From: JBBQXY01 sp038209195
Lineage (GTDB): Bacteria > Chloroflexota > Ktedonobacteria > Ktedonobacterales > Ktedonobacteraceae
Assembly (NCBI GenBank): GCA_038209195.1
Contig: JBBQXY010000006.1
Span: forward strand, 15,422-79,421
DNA: 64,000 nucleotides
Direction of reading: 5' to 3'
The notes under the pieces are model-generated. The model made no database searches. It saw only the letters and a program-made list of their open reading frames with translations, and was not told where the DNA came from. Shown in pieces: positions 17,251 to 25,493 of this stretch. Position numbers and translations under genes: made by a program. Positions within the stretch are counted from its first letter, which is position 1, and each line of letters opens with the position of its first letter.

Positions 17251-17274
17251 GATACAAAGAACTTTGGAGGAATG

Positions 17275-19056
17275 ATGCGAGTTTCAGAACAACTGACAAA
17301 AACATTGCGTGAAGTACCCCGCGATTCGGAGGGCGGCAACCAGGAGCTATTGGTACGGGGAGGCTTTATTCGCCAGCTTACGGCGGGAGTCTATAGTATG
17401 TTGCCACTCGGCAATCGTGTGATACGGAAAATTTCGCAGATCGTGCGCGAGGAGATGGATTGGGCCGGTGGACAGGAGGTGTCCATGCCGGTCATTCAGC
17501 CGAAAGACCTGTGGGATATTCCTCCGGCCAACGGCGGCCCCAGTCGTTCGGAGGCGATGGGCGATGTGCTCTTTAAGCTCAAAGATCGCAAGGGGCGCGA
17601 TATGGTGCTTGGCCCCACCCATGAGGAGGTGGTGACAACACTGGCTGCCGAGTTCGTGCGCAGCTATCGCGACCTGCCGCAGTTGATCTACCAAATTCAG
17701 ACAAAGTTGCGTGATGAGCCGCGTCCCCGCGCTGGTCTGATGCGCGTGCGCGAGTTTATCATGAAAGATTTGTATAGCTTCGATGCCGATTACGAGGGTA
17801 TGGATGTTAGCTATCGCAAGATGGCACAGGCCTACCGTAACATTTTTACGCGCTGTGGCATGCGTTTCATCGCCATCAGTGCCGATAGTGGCGCTATTGG
17901 CGGCAAGGAGTCGCAAGAGTTTCTCGCCATTACCGATGCGGGTGAAGACGACGCGATGATGTGTGATACATGTGATTACGCCGCCAATCGCGAAAAGGCT
18001 GAGTTTGTGCGCACCGAGCTTGCCCTGGAGCCAGAAGCTACGTTGGAAGAGATCTATACTCCCAACATCACATCGATCAGCGCTTTATCGGCCTTCTTGC
18101 ACATTCCAGCGGCGAAGACGATTAAAGCCGTCTGTTACGTCGCAGGTGGCAAGCTGGTGATGGCAATCGTGCGCGGCGATCTGGATATTAACGAGGTCAA
18201 GCTGACGAATACGCTCTATCGCCAGAGCATTAATGCGGCAGACCTGCACCTGGCCACCGCTGAGGAACTGGCACAGGCGGGCATTGTGGCTGGCTACACC
18301 TCTCCGGTACAAAAGGATGATCAGGTTTTCATCGTGGCGGACATCTCGTTGAAGTTGGGCAATAACTTCGTCGCGGGAGCCAATGTAGCCAATTACCACC
18401 TGAAAAACGTGAACTATCCGCGAGATTTCCGCGTGGACGTGTGGGAGGATACCGCTTCTGCTTACGATGGCGCAACCTGTATCGTCGATGGCGGAACGCT
18501 GCATGCCATTCGTGGTAGCGAGGTTGGTCACATCTTCAAACTGGGGACACGCTATAGCGAGGCAATGGGTGCTTCGTTTCTGGATGCTGAGGGTGTAGCG
18601 CACCCAATTTTGATGGGCTGCTATGGCATCGGTATTGGACGCATTATGGCCACCATCGTGGAGCAGAGCCACGACGAGAAGGGCATCATCTGGCCCTTAA
18701 ATATCGCTCCGTATCAGGTAAACCTGCTTGGATTTGACCTGGACAAGGGAGATACGCGACCGGTGGCAGAGCAACTCTATGCTGACCTGACGGCGGCAGG
18801 GATTGAGGTACTCTATGATGACCGCACGGAGACGGCTGGTGTCAAGTTCAACGACGCCGACCTGATTGGCATACCTTTACGGGCGGTGGTCAGCAAACGT
18901 GCGCTGAAGAATGGGGGCATGGAACTCAAATTGCGCTCTCAAAAGGAGAGCCGTATCGTGCCCCTCACCGAGGCCGTGCAGGTGATTCAGGAAGAGTTAC
19001 AGCGCGGAATGAGTGAGGTTCAGGAAAGTTTGGCTGTGGCGCAAGCGGTTTCATAA
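17275..19056 (+). CDS. proS: Prolyl-tRNA synthetase, bacterial type with INS editing domain
   Basis: Cytosolic class II aminoacyl-tRNA synthetase that charges tRNA-Pro. GGAGGA abuts the first ATG (17272), so the second ATG at 17275 has the better spacing; 593 aa. Motif 1 and 2 regions are at the N-terminus (SMLPLGNRVIRKI, GPTHEEVVTTL, RDEPRPRAGLMRVREFIMKD). The inserted YbaK-like editing domain (about 225-400) carries KTIKAVCYVAGGKLVMAIVRG. Motif 3 is CYGIGIGRIMATIVEQ, and the anticodon-binding domain follows (about 480-575). Regulated by the upstream proline T-box and cotranscribed with the B3/4 protein. Confidence 0.97.
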   Translation: MRVSEQLTKTLREVPRDSEGGNQELLVRGGFIRQLTAGVYSMLPLGNRVIRKISQIVREEMDWAGGQEVSMPVIQPKDLWDIPPANGGPSRSEAMGDVLFKLKDRKGRDMVLGPTHEEVVTTLAAEFVRSYRDLPQLIYQIQTKLRDEPRPRAGLMRVREFIMKDLYSFDADYEGMDVSYRKMAQAYRNIFTRCGMRFIAISADSGAIGGKESQEFLAITDAGEDDAMMCDTCDYAANREKAEFVRTELALEPEATLEEIYTPNITSISALSAFLHIPAAKTIKAVCYVAGGKLVMAIVRGDLDINEVKLTNTLYRQSINAADLHLATAEELAQAGIVAGYTSPVQKDDQVFIVADISLKLGNNFVAGANVANYHLKNVNYPRDFRVDVWEDTASAYDGATCIVDGGTLHAIRGSEVGHIFKLGTRYSEAMGASFLDAEGVAHPILMGCYGIGIGRIMATIVEQSHDEKGIIWPLNIAPYQVNLLGFDLDKGDTRPVAEQLYADLTAAGIEVLYDDRTETAGVKFNDADLIGIPLRAVVSKRALKNGGMELKLRSQKESRIVPLTEAVQVIQEELQRGMSEVQESLAVAQAVS

Positions 19057-19057
19057 T

Positions 19058-19115
19058 AACGCGCCAGTAGTGTCCGTGGGTAATCGCTCATATCCACGGA
19101 TACCTTTGGCGCGTT
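19058..19115. terminator. Bidirectional terminator between proS and the glycosidase gene
   Basis: Outer stem AACGCGCCA (19058-19066) with TGGCGCGTT (19107-19115), inner stem TCCGTGG (19073-19079) with CCACGGA (19094-19100). It starts at the proS stop codon and ends one base before the stop of the convergent gene. Followed by TGCTATTTTCC. Confidence 0.8.
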
Positions 19116-19116
19116 G

Positions 19117-19977
19117 CTATTTTCCTTTGACTATAATGACAATTGGTAGTTTAGCGATTGAGTCGATGGAGGCTTGCTGACTGCCAGCTTTCACATAGAG
19201 GCCAGTTGAGGCACCTCCGTCGAGATTAAGTGCATTGTCAATCGCCAGGTCGGAGGTGGCGAGCAGATCGGCGAATTCACCCAGCGTGAATGCCATGTTG
19301 GGGCTGACGATAAACAGTAGGCGGCCTTGTTTATCCACTGCGACGGCACTGCGGCGCGAACTGGCCGCGTTGGCATCAAATTGGGTGGCTTTGCTATGCA
19401 AAAGTAGCATCGGTGAGGATTGGGTGGCTTGCTGCAACTGTTCATTGTTGGGGTCATACGGCTGATCGTGCAATGAACGGAGAGCGATAGTGCCATGTGT
19501 ATCGACAGAAAGCATGCCGCCAAAGCCATTATACGATGAACCCGAGACTTGCCCGTTGGAAACGACTAGTGCGGTGGCATTATTCTGATTATCGAAGTAG
19601 CCACCGTTGATGATAGCGGTCGCCTGTTCCTTTTGCATCCAGTCGCTCAACAATAGTGGGTCGGATGGCTGGTAGGCAACACTTAATTTGACATAATGTA
19701 AATCGAAACGCACAATGGTGACGGTATCTTCATTGTTGCCGGGACTTTTCCAATCTTCATAACGTATCTCGACTCCTGTCGAACCCTTGTACCAGATGTT
19801 CATTTGTGGCGTACCTTGTGCTCCCGCGACGTTGGTAGGAGGTGAAGTGATAGGTGTGCCGTTGATCGAAACAGAAGGTATCACGTCGCATGATAGTAAC
19901 GAATATGCTGTCAGGCAGAGGAGAAGACAGAGCTGCATAAAGTGTTTTTTTACATAAAGTGTTTTTAATACGGGCAT
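19117..19977 (-). CDS. Phosphodiester glycosidase family lipoprotein (NAGPA-like)
   Basis: About 286 aa from ATG 19977 (AAGGAAA about ten bases upstream; a TTG one codon earlier is also in frame). Signal peptide with a possible lipobox LLSC. The mature domain matches the NAGPA/exopolysaccharide-associated phosphodiester glycosidase family: INGGYFDNQNNATALVVSNGQ, SSRRSAVAVDKQGRLLFIV and LNLDGGASTGLYVK. Members cleave GlcNAc-1-phosphodiesters; in bacteria they often accompany polysaccharide or teichoic-acid metabolism. The signal-peptide region contains a tandem 16-bp repeat (about 19935-19967, CATAAAGTGTTTTT). It is a neighbour of the polysaccharide genes, but its substrate is unknown. Confidence 0.88.
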   Translation of the reverse strand: MPVLKTLYVKKHFMQLCLLLCLTAYSLLSCDVIPSVSINGTPITSPPTNVAGAQGTPQMNIWYKGSTGVEIRYEDWKSPGNNEDTVTIVRFDLHYVKLSVAYQPSDPLLLSDWMQKEQATAIINGGYFDNQNNATALVVSNGQVSGSSYNGFGGMLSVDTHGTIALRSLHDQPYDPNNEQLQQATQSSPMLLLHSKATQFDANAASSRRSAVAVDKQGRLLFIVSPNMAFTLGEFADLLATSDLAIDNALNLDGGASTGLYVKAGSQQASIDSIAKLPIVIIVKGK

Positions 19978-20128
19978 CAAACGATTTCCTTATCTATTGG
20001 TATATCTGCTACCATCTCAGAATTTTCATAGAGGCTCATTGTGAGCGTAGTATGGCTTATCTCCCTTGGCTCGTCAAGAGTAGTTTTATCAATATGATGA
20101 CCGTTTTAGTGCTCTGTTTCACTTCACA

Positions 20129-20178
20129 TGACAAGCGGGGATGCAGGTGGCGACCGCCACTTGCATCCCCGCTTGTCA
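20129..20178. terminator. Long hairpin after the orphan ATPase gene
   Basis: TGACAAGCGGGGATGCAGGTGGC pairs with its near-perfect complement across a few bases, with one mismatch in about 23 bp. It lies 6 bp past the end of the minus-strand ATPase gene. No T-tract on that strand; same style as the palindromes at 5333 and 15628. Confidence 0.7.
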
Positions 20179-20183
20179 TTCCT

Positions 20184-21020
20184 CTATTTTTCGTGCCGCC
20201 GTATTTCGTCAATGGCGACCTGCACCACCTGCACGTCAGCACCTTCTCCTCTGGCTAACTCTTGGAGGCAATTGGTACGTCGCTGGAGGGCAGCAGTAAA
20301 ATTCTGGGGCGCGAGACCTGTCCAGTCTGCCAATTCATCGAGGACAGACTGACTTGCCTGTGCAAAAGTGTCAGTAGCGGCGTTCCAGCGTGAGAGCGGT
20401 AAGGGCGTGAGAGCTTCTGGATGCAGCGGATCCGGTTGGGTGGGCAAAATATGCGTTGATATCCAGCGCCGCAACGGGGATTTCCCCTGTCCGATTAAGC
20501 CAACGTTCACAATGAGCCCTAAGCGGCGCAGGTCCTCACTGCGTAAGTGCAGATCGTGTTGGTAGAGGTGCAGAACATCATCGATGGTATCGGCGTGGAC
20601 AGTGGTAACAATGTGGTAGCCCTGGGCGGGTAAGGTCAGATAGCGTCGCGCTGCTGCTCCCCACATGTAGGTAGATTGATGATCGCTTACCTCGTTGCAG
20701 ACCGCATAGGTGGTAGTGGGCTTAACATCCGGTAGACGCGTAAAGTCAAAGGTCTCATATTTGCCAGACATATACGCCAGGGCGGAATTTGCCGGGAGAA
20801 ACTGTAGCAGTGCGTTCATAACGGTCGATTTACCAGCCCCTGGTCGTGGTTCGGTTGGGCCAGCTATGGTAAGTGAAACTCCATGCTCTAGCATCATCCA
20901 TGTCAGAGCGACTGTCTCTGCATCGATGCTGTGCAGGGCGATGATTTGCGCTATAGAGAGTGCTTGTCTGGACGTAAAGTCTCTTTGCTCACGCTGATGT
21001 GCAGTATACAGATAAAGCAT
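20184..21020 (-). CDS. Orphan P-loop ATPase, VirB11/PilT-like
   Basis: 278 aa, cytoplasmic. It has a P-loop in an unusual setting, GPTEPRPGAGKSTVMNALLQ (near 54-73), and the string GYHIVTTVHADTIDDVLHLY, which resembles the His box of type II/IV secretion and pilus ATPases. NEVSDHQSTYMWGAAARRYL may serve as the Walker B region. It is shorter than full PilT/CpaF proteins, lacks their N-terminal domain, and no pilin or secretion genes are near. SD GAAGGAAAC precedes ATG 21020. It sits 33 bp after the pentapeptide-repeat membrane protein, so the two may act together. Family assignment is moderate; function is unknown. Confidence 0.7.
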   Translation of the reverse strand: MLYLYTAHQREQRDFTSRQALSIAQIIALHSIDAETVALTWMMLEHGVSLTIAGPTEPRPGAGKSTVMNALLQFLPANSALAYMSGKYETFDFTRLPDVKPTTTYAVCNEVSDHQSTYMWGAAARRYLTLPAQGYHIVTTVHADTIDDVLHLYQHDLHLRSEDLRRLGLIVNVGLIGQGKSPLRRWISTHILPTQPDPLHPEALTPLPLSRWNAATDTFAQASQSVLDELADWTGLAPQNFTAALQRRTNCLQELARGEGADVQVVQVAIDEIRRHEK

Positions 21021-21053
21021 GCTTTCGTTTCCTTCGGGATTATTGTGTGTGTA

Positions 21054-22535
21054 TTATTTTTTAAAGAAGCACCGCGCAAATATCACAATCAGACTCACCT
21101 CCATAATGAAGCCAACAAAACCCTCGATAACAGCAGTGAACGCTTGTGCTGAACTTAGTTCGATCTGGGCTGTGAAGAATGAGCGTCCATGAAATGATGT
21201 TATGCTGACTATTAGCAATTGTTCCCATGAGAGATGCGTATCATAAACTGTGCCTTGCACAGAGTAGAGTAGCATGAATGCAGCGATGACAAACACGTAA
21301 GCGAAGAGAGCACGTAAAGGCTTATAGCCATAGCCTGCGAGTAGATCGAGCAGCCATGAGAAGAGATAGTCTATCATCTTCTGTACCAAGCGTACTATAC
21401 TCGTGCGACCTTTTCGTCTCAGTTGCAACATTTGCTTCCAAAGGACGCGCCGTTGCAGTACTTGCGCTCGATAGGCAAATGGTACCGCTTCCTCATTCAA
21501 CCCTTGCTCTTGTAACGCGATAGCGAGTTGGCGATACGCACGAACAGCACAGCGGTAATTATAGAGCCATTTCGTCTTGTGTGCTCTGCGCTCGTCGCCC
21601 AACATAGTCACCGCTTCCCACTGCGCAACCGAGAGATTCGCGCCTCCCCAATGGATATCGGCCAGTGAAACATAGCCAAACTGCTCGTCACCAAGGACGA
21701 TATCTTCCAGGATAGTTGCCGTATTGCAGAAGGCACCTTGCAGATTGGCAGGGGGCAAAACGTCCTTGTCCCACTGTCGTACACGCTTCAGGAAATCAGC
21801 GGGAGCAGGTTTACCTTTTAATGATGCACCGGCGAGATTGGCCTCTTCCAAATGTGCCTTAGCGAGGTTAGCGCCTTCGAGGTGTGCGCCTTCGAGGTTA
21901 GCGCCTTCGAGATGTGCGCCGAGGAGATTAGCGCCTTCGAGGTGCGCGCCTTCAAGATCGGCCCCTTCGAGATGTGCGCCCTCGAGATAGGCTCGTTCGA
22001 GAAATGCACCGCCCAGGAAACACTCTTCCATGTGGGCATCACCGAGCAACGCGTCCTCTAAGTGCGCACCGCCGAGATCGGCCCTGGCAAGATGGATACT
22101 TGCTGTAACACGTTGATTTGTCGTTGCAGAGGGATAGACGAGCCAATTTCTTCCGCCTACCAGGCGTGTCAGGGGCAAATTGCTCAGGTTCACTTCTTGG
22201 AGATGTGTGCCGCGCAGGTCTAAGCCTAAAATCGTACCTGTGTGTTGGGGGGCGTCTCCTCGCTCTGTTGCTGAGAGTTGGTTTTCCTGAGTCGCCAACA
22301 GCCACTCGACATCGGCACGGCTCAGCTTGATATCGTGAAAGGGATAGATATCGGCGGCAATATTCGCTGTGGTAGCTCGAAGTCTGCCCAGATAAGCCTG
22401 GCGTTCGTTATCGATCTGCGGTTCAGTCCGCCACGGTGCGCCGGGCCAGACACATGGAGAAACAACGGATATCTGTTGACTGCTCCGTTGTGAAGGGGAC
22501 ATGGTATATTCCTGTTCTGTCAATTGACCTGTCAT
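21054..22535 (-). CDS. Pentapeptide-repeat membrane protein with channel-like C-terminus
   Basis: 493 aa. Residues about 145-260 are pentapeptide repeats, A(H/N/D)LEG units such as GAHLEGADLEGAHLEGANL, which fold as a right-handed four-sided beta helix. A charged region follows (RAQVLQRRVLWKQMLQLRRKG), then two or three hydrophobic helices (LRALFAYVFVIAAFMLLYSV and FTAVIEGFVGFIMEVSLIVIF) flanking WEQLLIVSITSFHGRSF. That layout recalls two-helix ion channels with a pore loop, but the GYG filter is absent. It lies 39 bp after the priming sugar transferase and 33 bp before an orphan ATPase in what looks like one operon. ATG 22535 follows GAAGGAGAAAAGGAG. The physiological role is unknown. Confidence 0.85.
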   Translation of the reverse strand: MTGQLTEQEYTMSPSQRSSQQISVVSPCVWPGAPWRTEPQIDNERQAYLGRLRATTANIAADIYPFHDIKLSRADVEWLLATQENQLSATERGDAPQHTGTILGLDLRGTHLQEVNLSNLPLTRLVGGRNWLVYPSATTNQRVTASIHLARADLGGAHLEDALLGDAHMEECFLGGAFLERAYLEGAHLEGADLEGAHLEGANLLGAHLEGANLEGAHLEGANLAKAHLEEANLAGASLKGKPAPADFLKRVRQWDKDVLPPANLQGAFCNTATILEDIVLGDEQFGYVSLADIHWGGANLSVAQWEAVTMLGDERRAHKTKWLYNYRCAVRAYRQLAIALQEQGLNEEAVPFAYRAQVLQRRVLWKQMLQLRRKGRTSIVRLVQKMIDYLFSWLLDLLAGYGYKPLRALFAYVFVIAAFMLLYSVQGTVYDTHLSWEQLLIVSITSFHGRSFFTAQIELSSAQAFTAVIEGFVGFIMEVSLIVIFARCFFKK

Positions 22536-22574
22536 CGCTCCTTTTCTCCTTCAAACTCCCTCTCGCATTGACAT

Positions 22575-23279
22575 TTAGACTCCAGTGGGCTTAAACAGGA
22601 CTTTTGGCGTATTAACCAGGATAAGTATATCATTAATACATGAACGGCTATCGATATAACGCATATCATACATTATACGCTCTTCGTAAGAGGTACGTTG
22701 TCTGCCACTGATTTGCCACAGACCAGTGATACCTGGTCGTACAGAGAGTCGCTTGGTGGCCCATTCACCGTAGCGTGGCAACTCACTTGGATGAATCATG
22801 CGTGGCCCCACCAGTGACATCTGCCCAAATAGGACGTTGAACAGTTGCGGTAATTCATCCAGGCTTGTTCTACGCAGAAAGTGACCGATGCGCGTGATGC
22901 GTGGATCATGTTCCAGCTTCATGTTCTGTTGAAATTTTTGCATGAGTTCAGGATGGGCTGCAAGATATATATCTGCATCGGGTATCATTGTGCGAAACTT
23001 TAGCGCATGGAAACGGCGACCGTGCAGACCAATAATCTCTCTAAAATGGAAGAGCTGACCACCATCATCGAATTTTATGCAGAGCATAATAATCAGAAAG
23101 ACGGGAAGCAAAAACACTATACCCAGCAGTGATAAAATGATATCAAGTAGTCGTTTAGTTACATAATATACCATAGAGGGTTCATGAATGTGATAAGTAT
23201 TTATACTTAGTGTGATTGCTTTTTGAGAAGCTGAACTTTGTTTTGGATGCGAAGGTGACGTAGTGGTGATATGCTCCAT
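22575..23279 (-). CDS. Priming sugar-phosphate transferase (WbaP/EpsL-type)
   Basis: 234 aa monotopic membrane enzyme that transfers a sugar-1-phosphate to undecaprenyl phosphate, the first step of a Wzx/Wzy-type polysaccharide. One membrane helix (LDIILSLLGIVFLLPVFLIIMLCI, about 43-66) precedes the catalytic domain with KFRTM, RRTSLDELPQLFNVLFGQMS, LVGPR and VRPGITGLWQISGR. The usual GPRP reads GPRM here. It is the short form without the N-terminal multi-helix domain. SD GAGAGGC nine bases before ATG 23279. It follows four sulfotransferase genes on the same strand, and an 11-bp-phased repeat lies in the 183-bp gap upstream. Confidence 0.95.
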   Translation of the reverse strand: MEHITTTSPSHPKQSSASQKAITLSINTYHIHEPSMVYYVTKRLLDIILSLLGIVFLLPVFLIIMLCIKFDDGGQLFHFREIIGLHGRRFHALKFRTMIPDADIYLAAHPELMQKFQQNMKLEHDPRITRIGHFLRRTSLDELPQLFNVLFGQMSLVGPRMIHPSELPRYGEWATKRLSVRPGITGLWQISGRQRTSYEERIMYDMRYIDSRSCINDILILVNTPKVLFKPTGV

Positions 23280-23405
23280 GCCTATGTGCCTCTCAATCCT
23301 GTCTGCCTAAACTGGTACTATAGTGCTATCCCCACTTCTAACAGACCCATCTCTTGCACACTTCTACAGTGTAGTCGATAGGTCTGTAGTTAGCAGTAGC
23401 GAAAA

Positions 23406-23443
23406 GGTTAAGATGTGATTAAGAGTGCGTTAAATATGTTAAG
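23406..23443 (-). promoter_or_regulatory. 11-bp-phased direct repeat, Pho-box-like, upstream of the sugar transferase
   Basis: On the minus strand the octamers TTTAACGC, CTTAATCA and CTTAACCT follow each other at exact 11-bp steps, with a fourth CTTAACAT at a 9-bp step. This is the geometry of OmpR/PhoB-family operators; cyanobacterial Pho boxes use PyTTAAPyPy(T/A) octamers separated by 3 bp. A possible -10 (TAACTA) follows. The regulator is not in this window. Confidence 0.5.
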
Positions 23444-23462
23444 ATTTCTCTCTTGCAGCGTT

Positions 23463-24416
23463 TTATATATCCCATCCGAAATCAACGCCAAGGAAGTCAT
23501 AGAGACGAGCATTGTGTGGTTTGAAATACTCGATGAGACGCTCTCGTAGTGCCGGGTCCATTGTGGTGAAGTACGTATTATGGCTATACTGCTTGTATGC
23601 CTGTTTCCTCAGTTGCGGTTCCGTTTCAGGGAGCTGCAGAAAAGCCGCTACGCGCTTGAAGGCCGTAACCGGATCGGCATAGAACTCTTCACTCTTGAGG
23701 ATCAAGAATTGTTCGCGTGGAAATAAGCTCATCCAGGGCTGCAATTGCTCAACATACTTTCCGCGGCTTAGATAGCTGCGGTGTGTGTAGGTATCGCTGT
23801 AATACTGTTCATCTTGCAGAATCTTTGTGCGCTCCTGGTTTGTTCGTTCTTCCTCGCCCTCGATAGCCTCTGCGAAGGATAAGCTTTCATGCCCCAGTTC
23901 AATAGCGTGAAAGTATTGCGAATAGGCGCGATCCACGGGATTGCGCAATAGCACGATGAGCTTGACGTGTGGAATGATCTGGGCTACACGCTTGGGAGCA
24001 TGTGGGTAAAACAAGTATGAGGAACTGGCTTCTCCTGTGAGCAATGCTTGTCGGCGCAAGTGCTGCCTAGCGTATCTTTCAATGCTCGTCGGAAAGTGAC
24101 CGCGATACCATCTCAGGCCCTTGTTAAACTTCTTTTCAAAAAAATGCGTATCCGTGGTGGTGGCGGGCGTGATGCAGGGATGTGTTTGTAGGTAGTGATA
24201 GAGGGCCGTCGTACCACCGCGCTGTGTACCAATGAGCAGAAAATCAGGCAGGAGCCGCCACGGACTGGACATACCGCGATAGATTTTCCCCAGCAGGGGA
24301 ACCTGGCTGATGTTGCGTGCCCTCATGGTAAGAGGATCGAGTACGCCAAAATCTGTAGACGCACCGTCGGTCACTTGCGTCTCTGCAGTACTGCTGGTTT
24401 CAGGAAACGTGCTCAT
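23463..24416 (-). CDS. PAPS-dependent sulfotransferase, paralogue 4 of 4
   Basis: 317 aa from ATG 24416; a longer frame exists but would run back through the preceding gene, and this ATG lies one base after that gene's TAA, so the two are translationally coupled. PAPS-binding motifs: 5'-phosphosulfate loop IGTQRGGTTALYHYL (near residue 55) and 3'-phosphate site LLRNPVDRAYSQYFH (near 155). The conserved C-terminus HNARLYDFLGVDFGWD is shared by all four paralogues. The style is that of Golgi-type/heparan-type sulfotransferases acting on carbohydrates. The acceptor is presumably the polysaccharide or its lipid-linked repeat unit. No signal peptide. Confidence 0.92.
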   Translation of the reverse strand: MSTFPETSSTAETQVTDGASTDFGVLDPLTMRARNISQVPLLGKIYRGMSSPWRLLPDFLLIGTQRGGTTALYHYLQTHPCITPATTTDTHFFEKKFNKGLRWYRGHFPTSIERYARQHLRRQALLTGEASSSYLFYPHAPKRVAQIIPHVKLIVLLRNPVDRAYSQYFHAIELGHESLSFAEAIEGEEERTNQERTKILQDEQYYSDTYTHRSYLSRGKYVEQLQPWMSLFPREQFLILKSEEFYADPVTAFKRVAAFLQLPETEPQLRKQAYKQYSHNTYFTTMDPALRERLIEYFKPHNARLYDFLGVDFGWDI

Positions 24417-24417
24417 T

Positions 24418-25368
24418 TTATTTATCCCAGCCGAAATCGACGCCCAGAAGGTCGTAAAGGCGAGCATTATGTGGCTTGAAATACTCGACCAAACGCTGAC
24501 GCATGGCTGGCTCCATTTTGGCGGAGTAAATGTTATTGTTATACTGCTTGAAGGCCGGCTTTTCCACTGCCAACTCCATCGCGGGGAGGTTGAGAAAGGC
24601 CAAAACCTGGTTAAAAACAGCGGCAGAGTCGGCATAGAACTCTTCGCTCTTCAGGATTAAGAACTGTTCGCGTGGGAACAGGCTCATCCACATTTGTAAT
24701 TGATCAACATAAATGCCCTTGGTGAGGTAGCTGCGGTGCTTAAATTCTTCGCTATAATAGTGCGGGTCTTGCCGTATCTTTTCCTGTTCGCGTGCGGTTC
24801 GTTCTTCCTCGTCCTCGATGGCCTCTGTGAAGGATAGTGTTTCATGCCCCAGTTCGACCGCGTGATGATATTGAGAATAAGCACGGCTGACTGGGTTGCG
24901 TAACAGGGCGATGAGCTTGACATGTGGTACGGCCTGGGCCACGCGTTTGGCAGCGTATGGATGAAACAGGTACGAGGGACTGGCTTCTCCCGTGAGCAAT
25001 GCTTGTCCACGGACACGTTGCGCGTAATAGTGTTCGATTCTGGTCGGGAAGTGACCGCGATACCATGCCAGACCTTTCGCATACTTCCGATCAAAGAAAT
25101 GTAAATCCTTATTGACGGCGGGCTGGATGCAAGGATGGTCTTCCAGGTAGTGGAAAAGGGAGGTGGTACCGCCCCGCTGCGTGCCAATGACTAGGAAATC
25201 AGGTAGCATGCGGATAGGATGAGTGATGCCTCTATAGAATTTGTCTGGCAAGGGAATCGGAATGCTGGTGTTTATTTCCCTGGCGGCGGCGTCCTGCTGT
25301 GCTGAGGATGCCCTCCCCTTGGAAGTGCGAGTATCCGCTGACCCTGTAGTATCAAGAGAAGATTTCAT
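24418..25368 (-). CDS. PAPS-dependent sulfotransferase, paralogue 3 of 4
   Basis: 316 aa, cytoplasmic. IGTQRGGTTSLFHYL binds the 5'-phosphosulfate and LLRNPVSRAYSQYHH the 3'-phosphate of PAPS. The first 50 residues are a low-complexity Ser/Thr/Ala segment that differs from the other paralogues, whereas the cores align along their whole length. It overlaps nothing but ends one base before the next paralogue's ATG. SD upstream of ATG 25368 is weak (GGGAGG lies about 25 bases away), so translation may depend on the gene before it. Confidence 0.92.
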   Translation of the reverse strand: MKSSLDTTGSADTRTSKGRASSAQQDAAAREINTSIPIPLPDKFYRGITHPIRMLPDFLVIGTQRGGTTSLFHYLEDHPCIQPAVNKDLHFFDRKYAKGLAWYRGHFPTRIEHYYAQRVRGQALLTGEASPSYLFHPYAAKRVAQAVPHVKLIALLRNPVSRAYSQYHHAVELGHETLSFTEAIEDEEERTAREQEKIRQDPHYYSEEFKHRSYLTKGIYVDQLQMWMSLFPREQFLILKSEEFYADSAAVFNQVLAFLNLPAMELAVEKPAFKQYNNNIYSAKMEPAMRQRLVEYFKPHNARLYDLLGVDFGWDK

Positions 25369-25493
25369 GAAAAGTGATGTGTAACGCGGAGCCTCCCTGG
25401 TAAAACAAGACGGGGAGAGGATGCGCCACTGCTCCTTTCGTTTAGTTGTTGTATACGCAATTACTTGGTTTCATCAAAGTATGCGAAAAAATG

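Noticed and set aside
21724..22061. Plus-strand frames rich in Ala/Pro/Ser/Arg opposite the pentapeptide repeats
   Set aside because: They are antisense readings of the repeated codons of the pentapeptide protein, with repetitive composition and no start signal.
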